Shown here: positions 1 to 11,532 of the stretch, piece by piece
Layout of the letters: the number at the start of each line of letters is the position of its first letter
Numbering within the stretch: the stretch's first letter is position 1
Assembly (NCBI RefSeq): GCF_000220395.1
Contig: NW_004085976.1
Coordinates: 1-27,305 of the forward strand
Direction of reading: 5' to 3'
DNA length: 27,305 nucleotides
DNA from: Ichthyophthirius multifiliis
Taxonomy: Eukaryota > Ciliophora > Oligohymenophorea > Hymenostomatida
Translations under genes and position numbers: made by a program
The notes under the pieces: model-generated
Told to the model about the DNA's origin: nothing
What the model saw: the letters and a program-made list of their open reading frames with translations, nothing else
The model's database searches: none

Positions 1-1377
1 TGTTTTCATTATTTTTTCATTTTATTTACATATTTATAATAACATCTCATTTTTTGTTATGTTTGATATATATTTTTAATAAAATATTTTATTTAAATTT
101 TACAACACAATAATTTTTTTATTTTTAACATATTTTTTTTTATTTTACTTAGAATTGAAAATAATTTATATTTTTCAAAAGAAATTATAATGTTTTTTTT
201 AAAAAAAAAATTTATATATTTATATAATATATAAATAAATTTTTAAAATAGATTTAAAATATTTTATTTTTAATAGAAATTATAAATTTGAATCTAATAT
301 AAAATTAATAATATTATTTTCTTGATTTTCAGAAATATAATTATTACTTTCAAAAAAATTATTTTACGATATATTTTTTTCAATTGAAAATATACTTTAT
401 TGAATACTTTTTTCATAAAGATATATTTTATTAAAAAAAAAACTAATTAGAAACAAAATTATTATAAATATTAAAGTTTTTAATATATTATAAAAATAAT
501 ATAAAACTTTATTTTTAAATGTCGAATTCTTAGATATTTTATATCTAATTATTCTTTTATATAATGGGAAAATATGATTTTTTTTTATTCATTTTTTTGA
601 TTTTTATATTTTACATTATTAATGTTTAGGCAATCTTTATTTAAGATATTATCTTTATGAATTTTTATAATAATAATTTTAAAAGAAAATATAAAATAAA
701 TATTTTAGAAAGTTATTTTTGGTATTATATCTAAAGTAAATTTATATAAAATAAATATATATTATATATATATATGATATAGATATTAATATATATATAT
801 ATTATATATAATATATATATTTTATTTTTATTTTATATTAATATTTAAAAATTTTAATTTATTATATATTTATTATAATATTTATATATTTATTTTCTAA
901 AATCTTATATTTATATATATTTATATATATAAAAATTAATTAAATAAACTATAAATTTAAATTTACTTATTTTAAAATAAATATTATTATTATAATATTA
1001 TTTATATTATAATTTCTTAAATATCTAATATATTATTTTTTATTAATATGTTGATTTTAAAATTTACATGATTAATATATAATATCAATTTTTTTTATTT
1101 ATATATATATAAGTTTCTTTTTAGTATTTTCTTTTTTTATTATATTTATTCATAATTAATTCTTAATTACTTTTTTCATAACATAATTTATACTTTATTT
1201 TTTTAAAAATAATAATTCAAATATTATTATTATTCAATGAAAAACAAATATAATACTAAAGCATAAAAAATAAATATTTAAATGATTTTATAATTTTTTT
1301 ATTTAAATGGTTTTTATATTATAAAATATGTAATTTAATTTTTTATTTTAAATATTATAAATCTATTAAATATATTA
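1..1377. other. A/T-rich non-coding stretch
   Basis: Nearly pure A/T with frequent homopolymers and short TA runs. No frame on either strand shows sustained amino-acid variety, glycine/cysteine/tryptophan content or exon-like borders. I see no RNA gene or repeat family. It is probably intergenic, possibly with untranslated sequence towards the right end. Confidence 0.6.
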
Positions 1378-1587
1378 ATGATTAGAAGATTAGATAAAAA
1401 AAATTAAAGCATATATATGTTAATTTATTTCGAAGAATTTCATTTTAAAAGTAATATATAATTTATAATTTAACATAGTATTATCTCAAAATATGAATTT
1501 TTGAGTCTTTATAGATAAAATATTATATTTTCAGGAATATACGCAAATTGTAGTGAATTAAAAAAGAATTAATATTAAAAATATAAA
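1378..1587 (+). CDS. Doubtful two-exon frame, unknown product, 3' end not found
   Basis: An ATG at 1378 opens a frame (MIRRLDKKNQSIYMLIY...) to a GTAATA donor at 1451. The candidate intron 1451-1534 ends in TTTTCAG and rejoins in phase, giving ...FKRIYANCSELKKNQYQ up to a GTATAA donor at 1588, just before a long TA run. Correct phase at both borders and normal residue variety suggest real exons. However, only about 42 residues are visible, no family is recognised, and no following exon fits before the convergent golgin gene. On the opposite strand 1430-1560 also reads open, so strand is not certain. It may be a short gene, a remnant or chance. Confidence 0.25.
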
Positions 1588-1593
1588 GTATAA

Positions 1594-1597
<4 letters not shown>

Positions 1598-1633
<36 letters not shown>
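1598..1633. repeat. TA dinucleotide microsatellite
   Basis: A run of alternating T and A, about 36 bp, between the doubtful frame and the 3' end of the golgin gene. Similar runs recur through the window, several of them inside introns. Confidence 0.9.
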
Positions 1634-1636
<3 letters not shown>

Positions 1637-1758
1637 TATAAAATAAAAAAAAAAATTATTACATTTTATAAATGTTTGTAAAAATTAACAAATAAATAAA
1701 TAAATAATATATATAAATATATTTTTTTTAATTTATAATAATAATTTTTTGTTTCAAA

Positions 1759-2567
1759 TCATTACAATGAGAATAACTATTATTATATTTTTTTATATTA
1801 AATAGATATAAATTTTTTACTTTTCCTAAACTTCCCATAGCGCTTGATACAGTATTTGTATTATTTATATAAATGTCTTATATGCATTAAGTTTCTTATT
1901 AACTAAATTATAAAACAGTTGATATTACTGGTAATGTTCTTTCTTTTACCTTTTTTATTTTTATTTATTTTAATATTTTTTTTATATACTGATTAATCAC
2001 TATTAAAGAATTTTAAAAGAATATTTTTAATATATTAAATATTCACGTTTTTTTCATTTCTTATTATAAAAATTCAATTTTAATTTCTTTTTCTTTTGTT
2101 TATTTTTAATAATCTAGTTTTAAAATTTCTATGTTTTATTTAAATCTTTAATCCTATTTTTTATTTTTATTTTTTGAATAAATTAAAATAAAAAAAACAA
2201 AATCAAATCAAATATTACATTTTCCTTCCTTGACTTAAAATTTCTTCCTTTTCAATTTTTTCACATTCAAATAATTTGATTAATTAATTATATTTATCTT
2301 AAAATATACTTTCATTTTATTTCTATTCATTTTAATAATTCTAATATTTTTTCAAAGATTCAAATAATGTTTAATGTAATAATAAAATATGTTCTTTTAT
2401 GTCAATTAATGTTTTGTTTTCTAAAGAATCATTTAAATTTTAAATTTTTTACATTTTTATTAGTAAAATCTTCATTTTGTTTAAACTTTCTTTTTTTAAA
2501 TTCTCCTCATTATCCTCGTTCATATATCCTAAGCAATTTTCTCTTATTTCTTAACTAGAAAAAAATA

Positions 2568-2602
<35 letters not shown>

Positions 2603-3499
2603 ATATATATATATATTTTAAAAAATATTATAATATTATTTACCTTTAATCAATTATTTCATTTATTTAATTTGATAAACTTTACACATATTCTTATTTC
2701 TTTTGTTCATTTTATTAAATATTTATAAGAGCATCTTATAATTATTTTTATGTACTTTCATATTCTGAACTCTTTTTTAAAAAAATTAAAATTGCATATA
2801 TATAATATAAATATATTTTTACTATTCTATTCAATCGACTTTCATATTAAGAAATTACCATTTATAGTTCGTTTTAATGTTATTTTTTTAATTTTCATTA
2901 TTTTCTTTTGTAATTTAAATAATATTGTAGTCAATAGTCTCTGGATATTAAAACAAAGAATTATCTATTTATAAAGAATTAAATAATTCATTTAATTCAT
3001 TTTCACGAATCCATTCCTTTTTTGTATTTTTATTATTTTATTTTTAATTAAAATAAAATAATATAACAATTGAATGATTTAATTTGAAGCATATCCAATT
3101 TATTGATTCAATATTAATTCTACATAAAATTTTTTGGATTTATTATATATCAACTAAATAATAATTATAAATAATATTTTTATTTTAAAAAAAATATTTA
3201 TACTTTATTTTTTATCTTAATTTAAATATTATTAAACTACTTATTCATATTATGTACATTTTTATTCGAATTATTATATTTATAAATTCTATTTTTTTAA
3301 AAATAATATATATAATTAATTATATATACTATTTATAAACTTTTTAATCTATTTCCATTTTTTATTTATCTATTGTTATTTTTGCTTTTCTTAAAAGTGC
3401 TTTCATATTTTCGATTTTTTATTCATATTCTTTTTTATGAAAATCTAAGCTTTCTGTTAAATTTTCAGAACTAGTTTAACTTACAGATTCGTTTTGCAT
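1759..3499 (-). CDS. GRIP-domain golgin-like coiled-coil protein
   Basis: Probable tethering protein of the trans-Golgi; GRIP domains bind Arl1-type GTPases on Golgi membranes. The start at 3499 gives MQNESVSQTSSENLTESL, followed by Glu/Lys/Gln-rich coiled coil (for example KEYEQKIENMKALLRKAK). The C-terminus carries a GRIP-like module: VNIQYIKNILLKFFNSDQS spliced to VKERTLPVISTVLQFSQQE, matching the family pattern Y-[IL]-K-N-[IV]-[LIV]-L-[KR]-[FY] then L-[IL]-P-V-[IL]-[SA]. Likely introns are 3289-3329, 3154-3203, 2772-2822, about 2568-2645 and 1950-1989, plus one near 2125-2200 whose borders are unsure. The frame needs one extra base in T7 runs at 2048-2054 and 2883-2889. The stop at 1759 assumes one further A-run correction after the GRIP core; without it the frame runs on into A/T. 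Family assignment is fairly sure, exon detail less so. Confidence 0.78.
2567..2617. repeat. TA microsatellite inside a golgin intron
   Basis: Two adjoining TA runs interrupted by a single G and an extra A. They lie between a GTAAAT donor (near 2643 on the minus strand) and a TTTTTTTCTAG acceptor, so they form most of an intron of about 80 nt in the golgin gene. Confidence 0.85.
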
Positions 3500-3683
3500 T
3501 TTTTTTTTTTTTACTTTTTTTATTTTTTTAAAAATATGTATAAATAATTTTTTTTTATTTTAATAAATTATCCTTTATATTAAAATTTTAAAACTAAAAA
3601 CGAACTTAAAAATAATAAAAAAAATAAAAAAGTTAAAATATCTAAAATATTAATATTGAATTTATAATTAAGAAAGAATATAT

Positions 3684-3732
<49 letters not shown>

Positions 3733-3920
3733 ATACTTTTTAGCATGATTTAATTTTATTTTTTCTATAATTATTTTTATTTAAAAACATAATTGACAAA
3801 ATATACAATATTGGATTTTTATTTTGTTTTATTTTGTTTTTCTAAAAAAATAAATTACAGAAAAAAATAAACCATGCTAAAAATTAATATATTCATTTGT
3901 TAATAAAAAAAAATAAATCT
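3500..3920. other. Intergenic A/T-rich spacer with TA run
   Basis: Lies between the stop of the secretory-type protein gene and the start of the golgin gene, both on the minus strand. It holds a TA microsatellite at about 3678-3726 and poly-A/poly-T tracts. No coding frame or recognised regulatory motif is seen. Confidence 0.6.
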
Positions 3921-4670
3921 TCAAAGCATAATTCCTTCATTTCTTAATTAATCACATATATCTTTATTTATATTTTAAATATTTTTATCGCAAAAACTTT
4001 CATCTTTTTTTAACAAAATGCAAGGATTTAACCAAATTTTTCCATTATAAATAAAATAATCGTAATTAAAATACATTTTAATAATTTTCAGATTATCATC
4101 TGCCATATTTTTAATTAATTCTTATGCTTATTATTCTTTAACACTTTCATTTTTTCTTATTTATTATTTCTCAATACATATTTAAATATTTAAATAAAGC
4201 TTATTCTAATTATAATATAACTTCGTTCCGATATATTTTGGGTTTAAAAAGTTAAATTTATTTGCGTATTTTAATAAATCCTAATTAAAATTTTAGCAAG
4301 TAACTTAAGAATTTAAACATAAATGTTCTGCCACTATATATTCCTCATTTTCATAATAATTTATGCCTAAACTTTTAAATTTATTATTAAGTTTTTAATG
4401 TATTAAGCTTATGTTTTCAAACCCTTAATCACAATATGAAGTTACATTTATTTTGTTTTAAAGCTTTACGATTTTTTTAAAATCATTTTCTTTTAATTTT
4501 AAAAGATATATTATACTCATAACAGTAGAAAGCATAAAAAAAAAATTTAATGGGAGATAATCGAACGTACTTTTATCGATTTTTTCTTTCTTTTTTAATT
4601 TTGTTTCTTATAAGGTGAACTATAACATTATTAGTAGTAAGATAATTATTGAGTATATATTTTTTTTCAT
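3921..4670 (-). CDS. Unidentified protein with signal peptide
   Basis: One uninterrupted frame of 249 codons ending in TGA, read with TAA/TAG as Gln. The ATG at 4670 is preceded by TTTTAG and gives a classic signal sequence, MKKNIYSIIILLLIMLQFTLQ, then a charged patch (ETKLKKKEKIDK) and a second hydrophobic stretch (about residues 42-60, LNFFFMLSTVMSIIYLL). The rest is soluble-looking, with five scattered cysteines after residue 80 and motifs such as YYENEEYIVAEHLCLNSQ and YNGKIWLNPCILLKKDESF. The product is therefore probably secreted, lumenal or membrane-anchored in the secretory system. I do not recognise the family. An internal ATG at 4535 would remove the signal sequence; the upstream one is preferred because the signal fits so well. 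Confidence 0.72.
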
Positions 4671-6138
4671 CTAAAAGAAAAAAGATTTTTATTTTTTTTA
4701 ATGCTAAATAAATATTAAAACGTATTATTAAAATAATTATTATTTACTTTTTAATATTTTTATATAAATAAAAAATATATTATAATTACTAAGCTAAATA
4801 TTATATTTATAACAAAATTAATATTATAAAAATAAAAAGTTAATATCAAATATAAAAAATAATTTCATATATTTTAATGTATTTAATAATTTAATTAAAA
4901 TAAAATTAATCAATTGATTTAATATTATTATTTAATTTTAAATAAATTTAAATAATATATTTTTAGAAAGAAAAATTAAATTCATAATTTTTGTTTAAAA
5001 TGTTAATATAATAAAATTTTATTAGACTATAAATAATTTTAATATTTATAAATTGATACACAGTATTAAAAGCGAAAATTCTTGCTTATATATCAACTAT
5101 AATAACATTTTGATTCATATGTTTTTTAATTTTTTTAATTAAAATATTTTAAATAAAAATAAGATTTAATTTTTATTGTATAAAAATAAAAATAATTTTT
5201 TAAAAAAAGTTATATTTTAAAATAAATTTTTATTTTAAAATTAATTCCCTCAAAATATTCTCATATAAATGAAAATAATTTAAAATATTAAAATCTATAT
5301 AAGATGAATATAATGATTTATAGTAAAAAAGTAGAAATTAAAACCCATTAAATATAATATTTATAATTTTAAAAATATTTTATAGTGATTTTTTTATAAT
5401 TAATTTAATAAAAACATTTATTTTAAATATTTACTTTTTATAGATTTAATATTTATAATTAATCAAAGAAATAAAATAGTAAATTGCACGCACTGTTCAT
5501 TTAATAAAAATGAAATTTTTATAAAAGATGGTATATAATTTAATCTTTTTATATTTTAAAAAAGCACTTTGTATACTCAAAAAATATTATTATAAAGAAA
5601 AAAAATATTTTTAATTAAAAAAACATAAATTTGAAATTATTTCAATAGTTAATGTCAATAAATATAAAAAATAAAAATAAAATAAATAGTTTCAAAAAAA
5701 TAATTTAACAGATTTTTGACTTAATTTTGAAAGATACACCTAGAAATTTTAGTGCTTTTTAAAATTAGCAATGTTAATTTATATTTAATTCATTTAATTT
5801 TTATAAACCTATTTTTATTAATTAAAAAGATATTTTTTATAAATTTTTAAATTTTTTTTTTTGCTTATTTTAAAATTAAAAACATATTTACATAATTTTT
5901 TTTTTTATTCAATTTATTACTTTTTGAAAACGTATATAAATATTTAACTTTTTGATTAAATTTCGATTATATAAATAATTTATATGATTATTTTAAAAAC
6001 GTTAACAAAAATATAATAAATAAAATTAAAAATTATAAAAAAATTATTTATAGAATTTTATTTATTAGCTATTTTTAATTTTTTTTAAAAAATAAAAATT
6101 TATATATAATATTATAAGCCTAATAAATAAATATATTA
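4671..6138. other. Long A/T-rich intergenic region between divergent genes
   Basis: Separates the minus-strand secretory-type gene from the plus-strand DHHC gene, so it should hold both promoters, though no motif stands out. Two open stretches catch the eye around 5290-5720, one with a CxxC (NCTHC near 5487). Neither has a credible start, homology or exon borders, so I leave them unannotated. No RNA gene or repeat family is seen. Confidence 0.5.
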
Positions 6139-8119
6139 ATGGATTAAATAAAAGGACAATCTTTAAATTAAGAAATCATAAATAATTCATTTTATTATAA
6201 GGCATGCTCAAAACTACCTTAAATAATATTATTTTTAATAATTTCTTTTATTTATATTGGTTTTTCATTTGTAAATATTAATTAACTTTATTTTTAATAG
6301 TCAAAAAATATTTAATTAATTAAAAAAAAAAGACTTATATGTTTCCACTTATGAGAAATTAATATAAATTGCAAGACTATTTTGAAAAAATAGAATAATA
6401 AAATAAATTATATTAAATTTTTTAACAATATTAATTCAAGTTTTATAATTTCCTTCAAGCAAAAAACGACAAGGAAAAAGGAATTATGATTTTTATTATT
6501 TTGCATATATTTGGATTATTATTGGGTTGGTCTATGATTAAAGTTTCAACAACAAATCCAGGAGGAATGAAAGACGTATAATATTATTTTTAGTATATAT
6601 AAATTATTATATAATCTTATTATTTTATATTTTACTTTTAGTGTAAAATATGGAATTCTTAAATTGGTGATTTTATGCAAATTTTAAAATAACAATAATT
6701 CTAAATATATAATTCAATTAAAGAAAAATATAGGCTTTCTTATATATAAAATCAAAAATGTAATGTAAATATTTACAATCATACATAAATAAAATTTTAT
6801 TTTATTTTTTAAAAAAAAAATATTAGATTTTGTAAATAATTACATATAACAAGATAATTAATCAATAAACAAAAACAATAATTTTTTTACTGAAGAAGTA
6901 AATAATCAAGAAGTGATTTCATCAGAATTATTTAGTCCTCTTGAAAAAACACCTTCTTAAGAAAAAAATAATCAAATAATTATATAAAGTACATAAAAAG
7001 AGCAAGTAAACATAATAATATAAATTAGTTTTTTAACTAATATTTATTAAAAAAGTCTTAATAAAAATTCAAAGTTAAAGTGATAGAAGCGAAAGTGAAG
7101 TTTATTATGAAGATATATAAGATAATAAATACCTTTTATAAAAAGAAAATCAAAGTTCTTTATAAATATAATAGTAAGAACATGATATTTATGATTAAGA
7201 AGAATTTTAAAGACTTTTAGATTAATTATATAATATGCATATTTAATAAGAAATTTAAGCAAGATAATATCGTTAATGTAAAAAGTGTATTAAGTAAAAA
7301 AATATATGTACTATAAAATATTTATATTTTTTTTAAAAAAATAAAGTATTATTAAACCTCCAAGAACACATCATTGTTCATAATGTAAAGCTTGCGTTTT
7401 GAAAATGGATCATCATTGTTAATGGGTTGATAATTGTATCGGCTTTTATAATTATAAACATTTCTTTTGTATGCTATTTTATGCGAGTTTGTATTTCTTC
7501 TAATTTATATATACATATATTTTTAATATATTTTTTTTTATTAATTTTTATTAATTTTAATCTTTAATTTTTAATCTTTAATTTTTATTTTTTAATTTTT
7601 AATTTTTTTTTAGCTTTAACATTAGTATTTATGTTTGCTAATTATTTAAATTGTTATCTTGATTCATTTGTTAGTTTTGAATTAAACTATTTGGAACTTT
7701 ATTTAATTTCTTTGACTTTTTACTTTATTAATTTAGCCTTAGTTATTGTGGGATTTTTAATTGTGTTTCACATTATGTAAATAATTATTTTATATTTTTC
7801 TAATTTTTAATGTATTAATTAAATAAGATTAATTGTAAATAATAAAACTACAATAGAATAAAGCGAAAAAAAGAAGGATTAAAATGTATTTATTTAAAAA
7901 AAAAATATGATTAATTAATAAAAAAATAAAAAAGGAATATGATATGGGATTTAAATAAAACTTTTTATCTGTTTTTGGAAAAAATGCATTTTTATGGTTT
8001 TTACCAATTGGTATTTTCATATTTTTAAAATACAATTTAAAAATTATTATTTAAAAAAAAAAGATATTTAATATGAAAGTGAGGGTTCATATTTTTAAAC
8101 AATAGATTAATTAGTATGA
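6139..8119 (+). CDS. DHHC-type palmitoyltransferase (long form)
   Basis: Membrane enzyme that S-acylates cysteines of target proteins. The catalytic cysteine-rich domain is spliced from 7273-7486: QYRQCKKCI, then KPPRTHHCSQCKAC, then KMDHHCQWVDNCIG. Before it come membrane segments (LPQIILFLIISFIYIGFSF; IFIILHIFGLLLGW), then TTNPGG, matching the family's 'DPG' motif. After it come two more membrane segments, a TTIE motif (family TTxE) and YDMGFKQNFLSVFGKNAFLW, matching the PaCCT motif, then LPIG. A Gln/Glu/Asn-rich insert of about 150 residues lies between TNPGG and the zinc domain. Introns: 6271-6300, 6576-6641, 6760-6826, 7294-7346, 7487-7613, 7776-7827. Single-base corrections are needed in A10 runs at 6322-6331 and 8053-8062, somewhere in 6990-7090, and between TTIE and the PaCCT motif (about 7860-7940). 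The residue after DHHC is Gln instead of the usual Pro. Product about 480 residues. Confidence 0.88.
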
Positions 8120-8267
8120 TTAAAAAAATAATTAATTAAAATATATATTATAAAAAAGATAAAATCGTTAAAAATATAATAATATTTTATTTTATTTTTA
8201 AAAAATAAAAATAAAAAAAAAATATAATAAATATTAAACAGTATATATAAGAATTTTTAAAATATAT

Positions 8268-9056
8268 ATGATTTAATTAAATAATATATAATATCCAACA
8301 TGTAATTAGTTTCACTATAATGCTTAAAAAACAATAGTATGTGTATAAAAAGATTGTCCTTAAAAAGGTTTAATTTGTATATATTGTTTCTAAGAAAATC
8401 ATATTAGCCACAAATTTTTAGGAGTTGAATAATTTTTAAAATGCATTGAAAAATATGTAAAAAACAACTACAATTACATAAATTAATTAAAGAATAAAAT
8501 AATTCTACAAAAATATTAAGAAAACAATAGTAATTATAATGATTTTCTTTAGTTTTTAAATAGTTTATAAAAAGCAATACATGAAGAAAATATCTAAAAA
8601 CAAATAGAAAGTATATTAAAATATACAAATTATACATACAATTCTTAAAGAACTTCAAATAAAATAAAGATAGAAAATTTAAATAAGATATTTGATTATT
8701 TTTCATAAAAAAGTATTTCAAAAAAATACATAATTGAAAAAGCTCATAATAATAAAATTTCATCCATAATATAAATTTATAATAATTTATTACATACAGC
8801 TTCATATGATGGATATATAAAAATATGGGACATAAATAAAAAATAATGCATAAAAACCTTAAGAGCTTAATATTCTCTTTTATGGTTAAAAGTTATATAT
8901 ATCAAAGAATAAAAAATACTAGTAGGATTATTAACAAATAATACAATAAATGTAATAAATCCGAGTAATAAAAAAATATAAATATATAGATAAAAAAAAC
9001 AAATTTAAAAATATTAATAAAAATAAAAATAAAAATAAAAATAAAAATAAAAATAG

Positions 9057-9105
<49 letters not shown>

Positions 9106-9804
9106 AAAAAATAAATATATAAAGAAAACTTAAAACTTTTAAAAAGTATTGTTTTGCCTTCTAAACATACAAATTGTAACTAAATATTATCTTTGCATTA
9201 AAACAGTTAACTTGTATTAATAGGTTCTGGAAGTAGAATCTATTTATTAGATGTTATTTCGGATTAAATAATATAAGTTGCAAATACAGAGGGATTTTAT
9301 ATTAGTTCTTTTAATATTATGAATGATGGATAATACGAATATTTAATTTTTGGAGATAAAGTTGGCAATTTATATGCTAAAGAACTTATTTCAGGTACTT
9401 CAATTTATCCTATATAAAAAGCTCATAATGAAAAAATATAGGAAATTTAAGTTTTGGAAAATTCAAATTATGTTATTACTACTTCATCAGATAAGTAGTT
9501 AAAAATTTGGAAAATGCCTGTTTTGGAATATATAGGAAATATGGAAAATTAATAAATAATTGAAAGCTTTTTTAAAATAGGCGATTTTTTATTAATGAAA
9601 AAAGAGCAAAATGAAAATATTTTTTTATTTTATAAAGATTAAAAAGGAAGTTGTAAATTAAAATAATATGTGGAAATTCCATTTGAAAGCACTGGATGTT
9701 TTTTTGTATAAGAAGTTAGTTAAATGCTATTTATACAGTCTTTTTAGAATCATGAAAGCGAAGGAAATTATTAAAGTTATGATATTTAAATTATAAAATA
9801 TTGA
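8268..9804 (+). CDS. B-box zinc finger plus WD-repeat protein
   Basis: The ATG at 8268 opens a frame-perfect two-exon gene of 458 codons (exons 8268-8964 and 9125-9804) ending at TGA 9802-9804. N-terminal residues 12-50 show a B-box-type zinc finger: C-x2-[FH]H, VCVQKDC, then LICIYCFQENHISHKF, which supplies paired Cys and a closing H-x2-H. A coiled, Asn/Lys-rich linker follows. At least two recognisable WD repeats come next: KAHNNKISSIIQIYNN with TASYDGYIKIWD in exon 1, and KAHNEKIQEIQVLEN with TTSSDKQLKIWKM in exon 2; the blades between are degenerate (FGDKVGNLYAKEL). B-box/WD proteins of this shape are common in ciliates, as scaffolds or possible ubiquitin-pathway adaptors, but no RING finger is visible here. 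Partner and role are unknown. Confidence 0.85.
8965..9124 (+). other. Intron made largely of simple repeats
   Basis: Intron of the B-box/WD gene, 160 nt, GTAATA donor and ATAAAG acceptor, phase 1 to phase 1 (A|AA gives Lys). It contains a tandem run of A5T units at about 9018-9054 followed by a TA microsatellite at about 9063-9103. It is longer than most introns in the window, probably through repeat growth. Confidence 0.8.
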
Positions 9805-9905
9805 ATTATATATTTGTTCAATATATATAAAATATATTAAAATATATATATATAATATAATTTATATAGAATAATATAAATAATATAAAATATAATAATA
9901 TTCTA

Positions 9906-10286
9906 ATGATAAATATGAAATATTATATATTAATTTTATATAATTTTTTTTTTAAATTTATACAACAACATTAAAAAAAAGCAGAGAAAATTAGATAATT
10001 GTCTAATAAGTATTTTTTTTAATTGGAACTGAAGTAAAATAGTAAACTTTTTTTTTGTTTCGGGTATTATTAAATTTGTTTTTACAACATTTTGTTATAT
10101 CTATTGTGCAATTATTATTTATATATTTTACACAGACTTATTAAATAAAGCACAATACTAAATTACAAAAATTTATTAATTATAGTTTATTTTATGTTAA
10201 TAAACTTTCTTTAAACATTATATTTTTTCTACTTAAATATGATGCATTATTTAAAAGAATAATTCATTTAATTTAATTAATATTGA
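9906..10286 (+). CDS. Possible small membrane-like protein, unidentified
   Basis: An uninterrupted ATG-to-TGA frame of 126 codons, with TAA/TAG as Gln. It starts MINMKYYILILYNFFFKF, has a short charged stretch (QKKAEKIRQLSNKY) and then two or three hydrophobic stretches rich in Leu, Tyr, Cys (LFFCFGYYQICFYNILLYLL). The region has somewhat more G+C than the flanks. A loose resemblance to the C-terminal half of phosphatidylinositol-synthase-type CDP-alcohol transferases was considered, but the catalytic D-x2-DG-x2-AR motif is absent and there is no room upstream for it. The other plus frame and one minus frame are also open here, so it could be chance. It starts only about 100 bp after the WD gene. 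Confidence 0.3.
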
Positions 10287-10467
10287 AAAGGTAATTATTA
10301 AATAATAAATAAATTCCTATATGGTTAAAAAATAATCTTAAAATATACTTATTTTAAGAATTAATTGTTATTTAATTAATTTTTATAAATTACTTTTTAA
10401 GGAATTCATTATTAATATATTTATTTAAAACTTTTAATTGATTTTATAAAAAATTAAAAAGAAAACT

Positions 10468-10741
10468 ATGTAAGTTATTCAATGTATTAATATGATAAAT
10501 ATACAAAATTAAAAATTATATAGAAAATCTTTTTATTTCGATGTTTAGAAATATAAAAAATAGAAAGTAATTATAATTATAAATATAAATATAGGATAAA
10601 AAAAATGATGCAGATGAACTAATTTCTAAATATATTATATTTAAAATAATTACATATAAATATTTATAAATATTTATTTTTGTGATTTAATCATTATTAT
10701 TTTTATATATTTATATTATTTTTTTATTAAATAAAAATTGA
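10468..10741 (+). CDS. Possible two-exon small protein, unidentified
   Basis: The ATG at 10468 gives MQVIQCINMINIQNQKLYRK and then SFYFDVQKYKKQK to a GTAATT donor. A 28-nt intron (10567-10594, ending ATATAG) joins in phase 0 to DKKNDADELISKYIIFK, continuing with hydrophobic A/T-rich codons to TGA at 10739-10741; 81 residues in all. The in-phase splice and the charged DKKNDADELISK segment are the support. The hydrophobic tail looks like read-through of A/T sequence, so the true 3' end may differ. No family is recognised. It could be a small gene or terminal exons of something degraded. Confidence 0.28.
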
Positions 10742-11532
10742 GAATAAATAATTATTATTTAAATATTGTTTTTAAATTTTATTAGTTAATAAATAAAAAA
10801 TATAAAAGGTTTATATATAATATTATATATACAATAATAACTAAATAAATATATTTTAATATATATACTAATAATTTTAAAATTATTATTTATTATTTTT
10901 TTTATAAATATATATTTTTTTATAATTACATATTCGATTTTATTATAATAGTTTTTTTTTTAATTTAATTAATATTTATATTATAATATTTTAAATTTTA
11001 ATAAAAGATAAAGACAAAAGACAAATAAAAAATCTTTCTTTAAATTAAATCTATATTTTTTTATTATCATAAAAGATAATTAAACTTATTATTTAAAATA
11101 ATATATTAATATAAAATAAGAACTAATGTATTAATGAAATTTATAAAAAAAAAAAATATCATATATTTTTACTTTGTTTACTTATGTTTATTAGTTGTTT
11201 TTAAAGTTTTTAAAAATTATATTGATATTTAGAAAATTTAATTAAATTATTTTATAGAAAAAAATGAAATTATATAAATTTTTAAAAATATATATATATA
11301 AAAAAATTTGTAAATAAGTATTAAATATATATAAAATAAATAAATATATAAATATATAATATGTAAATATATAAATTTCAATATATTTATATATAATATT
11401 AATTATATTTTTAAATTATATAAACTATTTTTAATTTTTATTTTTATTGAAATAAGATCATGTTTTAAAAATAAGAAATAATATATAATAATTAAAATAA
11501 ATTAATTTTTTAAATAATTTATATAAAATTAA
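10742..11532. other. A/T-rich intergenic region
   Basis: Extremely A/T-rich with few G or C, many short TA clusters and poly-T. No coding frame with ordinary residue composition is seen on either strand. It lies directly upstream of the cysteine-rich zinc protein gene and should include its promoter; no motif is recognised. Confidence 0.6.

Noticed and set aside
5290-5720. Open stretch on the plus strand in about 140 codons, with a CxxC in another frame near 5487
   Set aside because: No credible start, no exon borders, no family resemblance. Stretches this long arise by chance when only TGA stops translation and G is rare.
8404-8805. Minus-strand 133-codon frame rich in Tyr, Phe, Leu
   Set aside because: Antisense of the linker and first WD repeat of the B-box/WD gene, whose plus frame is intact with clear domain motifs.
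9906-10286. Identification as phosphatidylinositol synthase
   Set aside because: Only a loose similarity in the hydrophobic C-terminal half; the catalytic D-x2-DG-x2-AR motif is missing and there is no space for it upstream.
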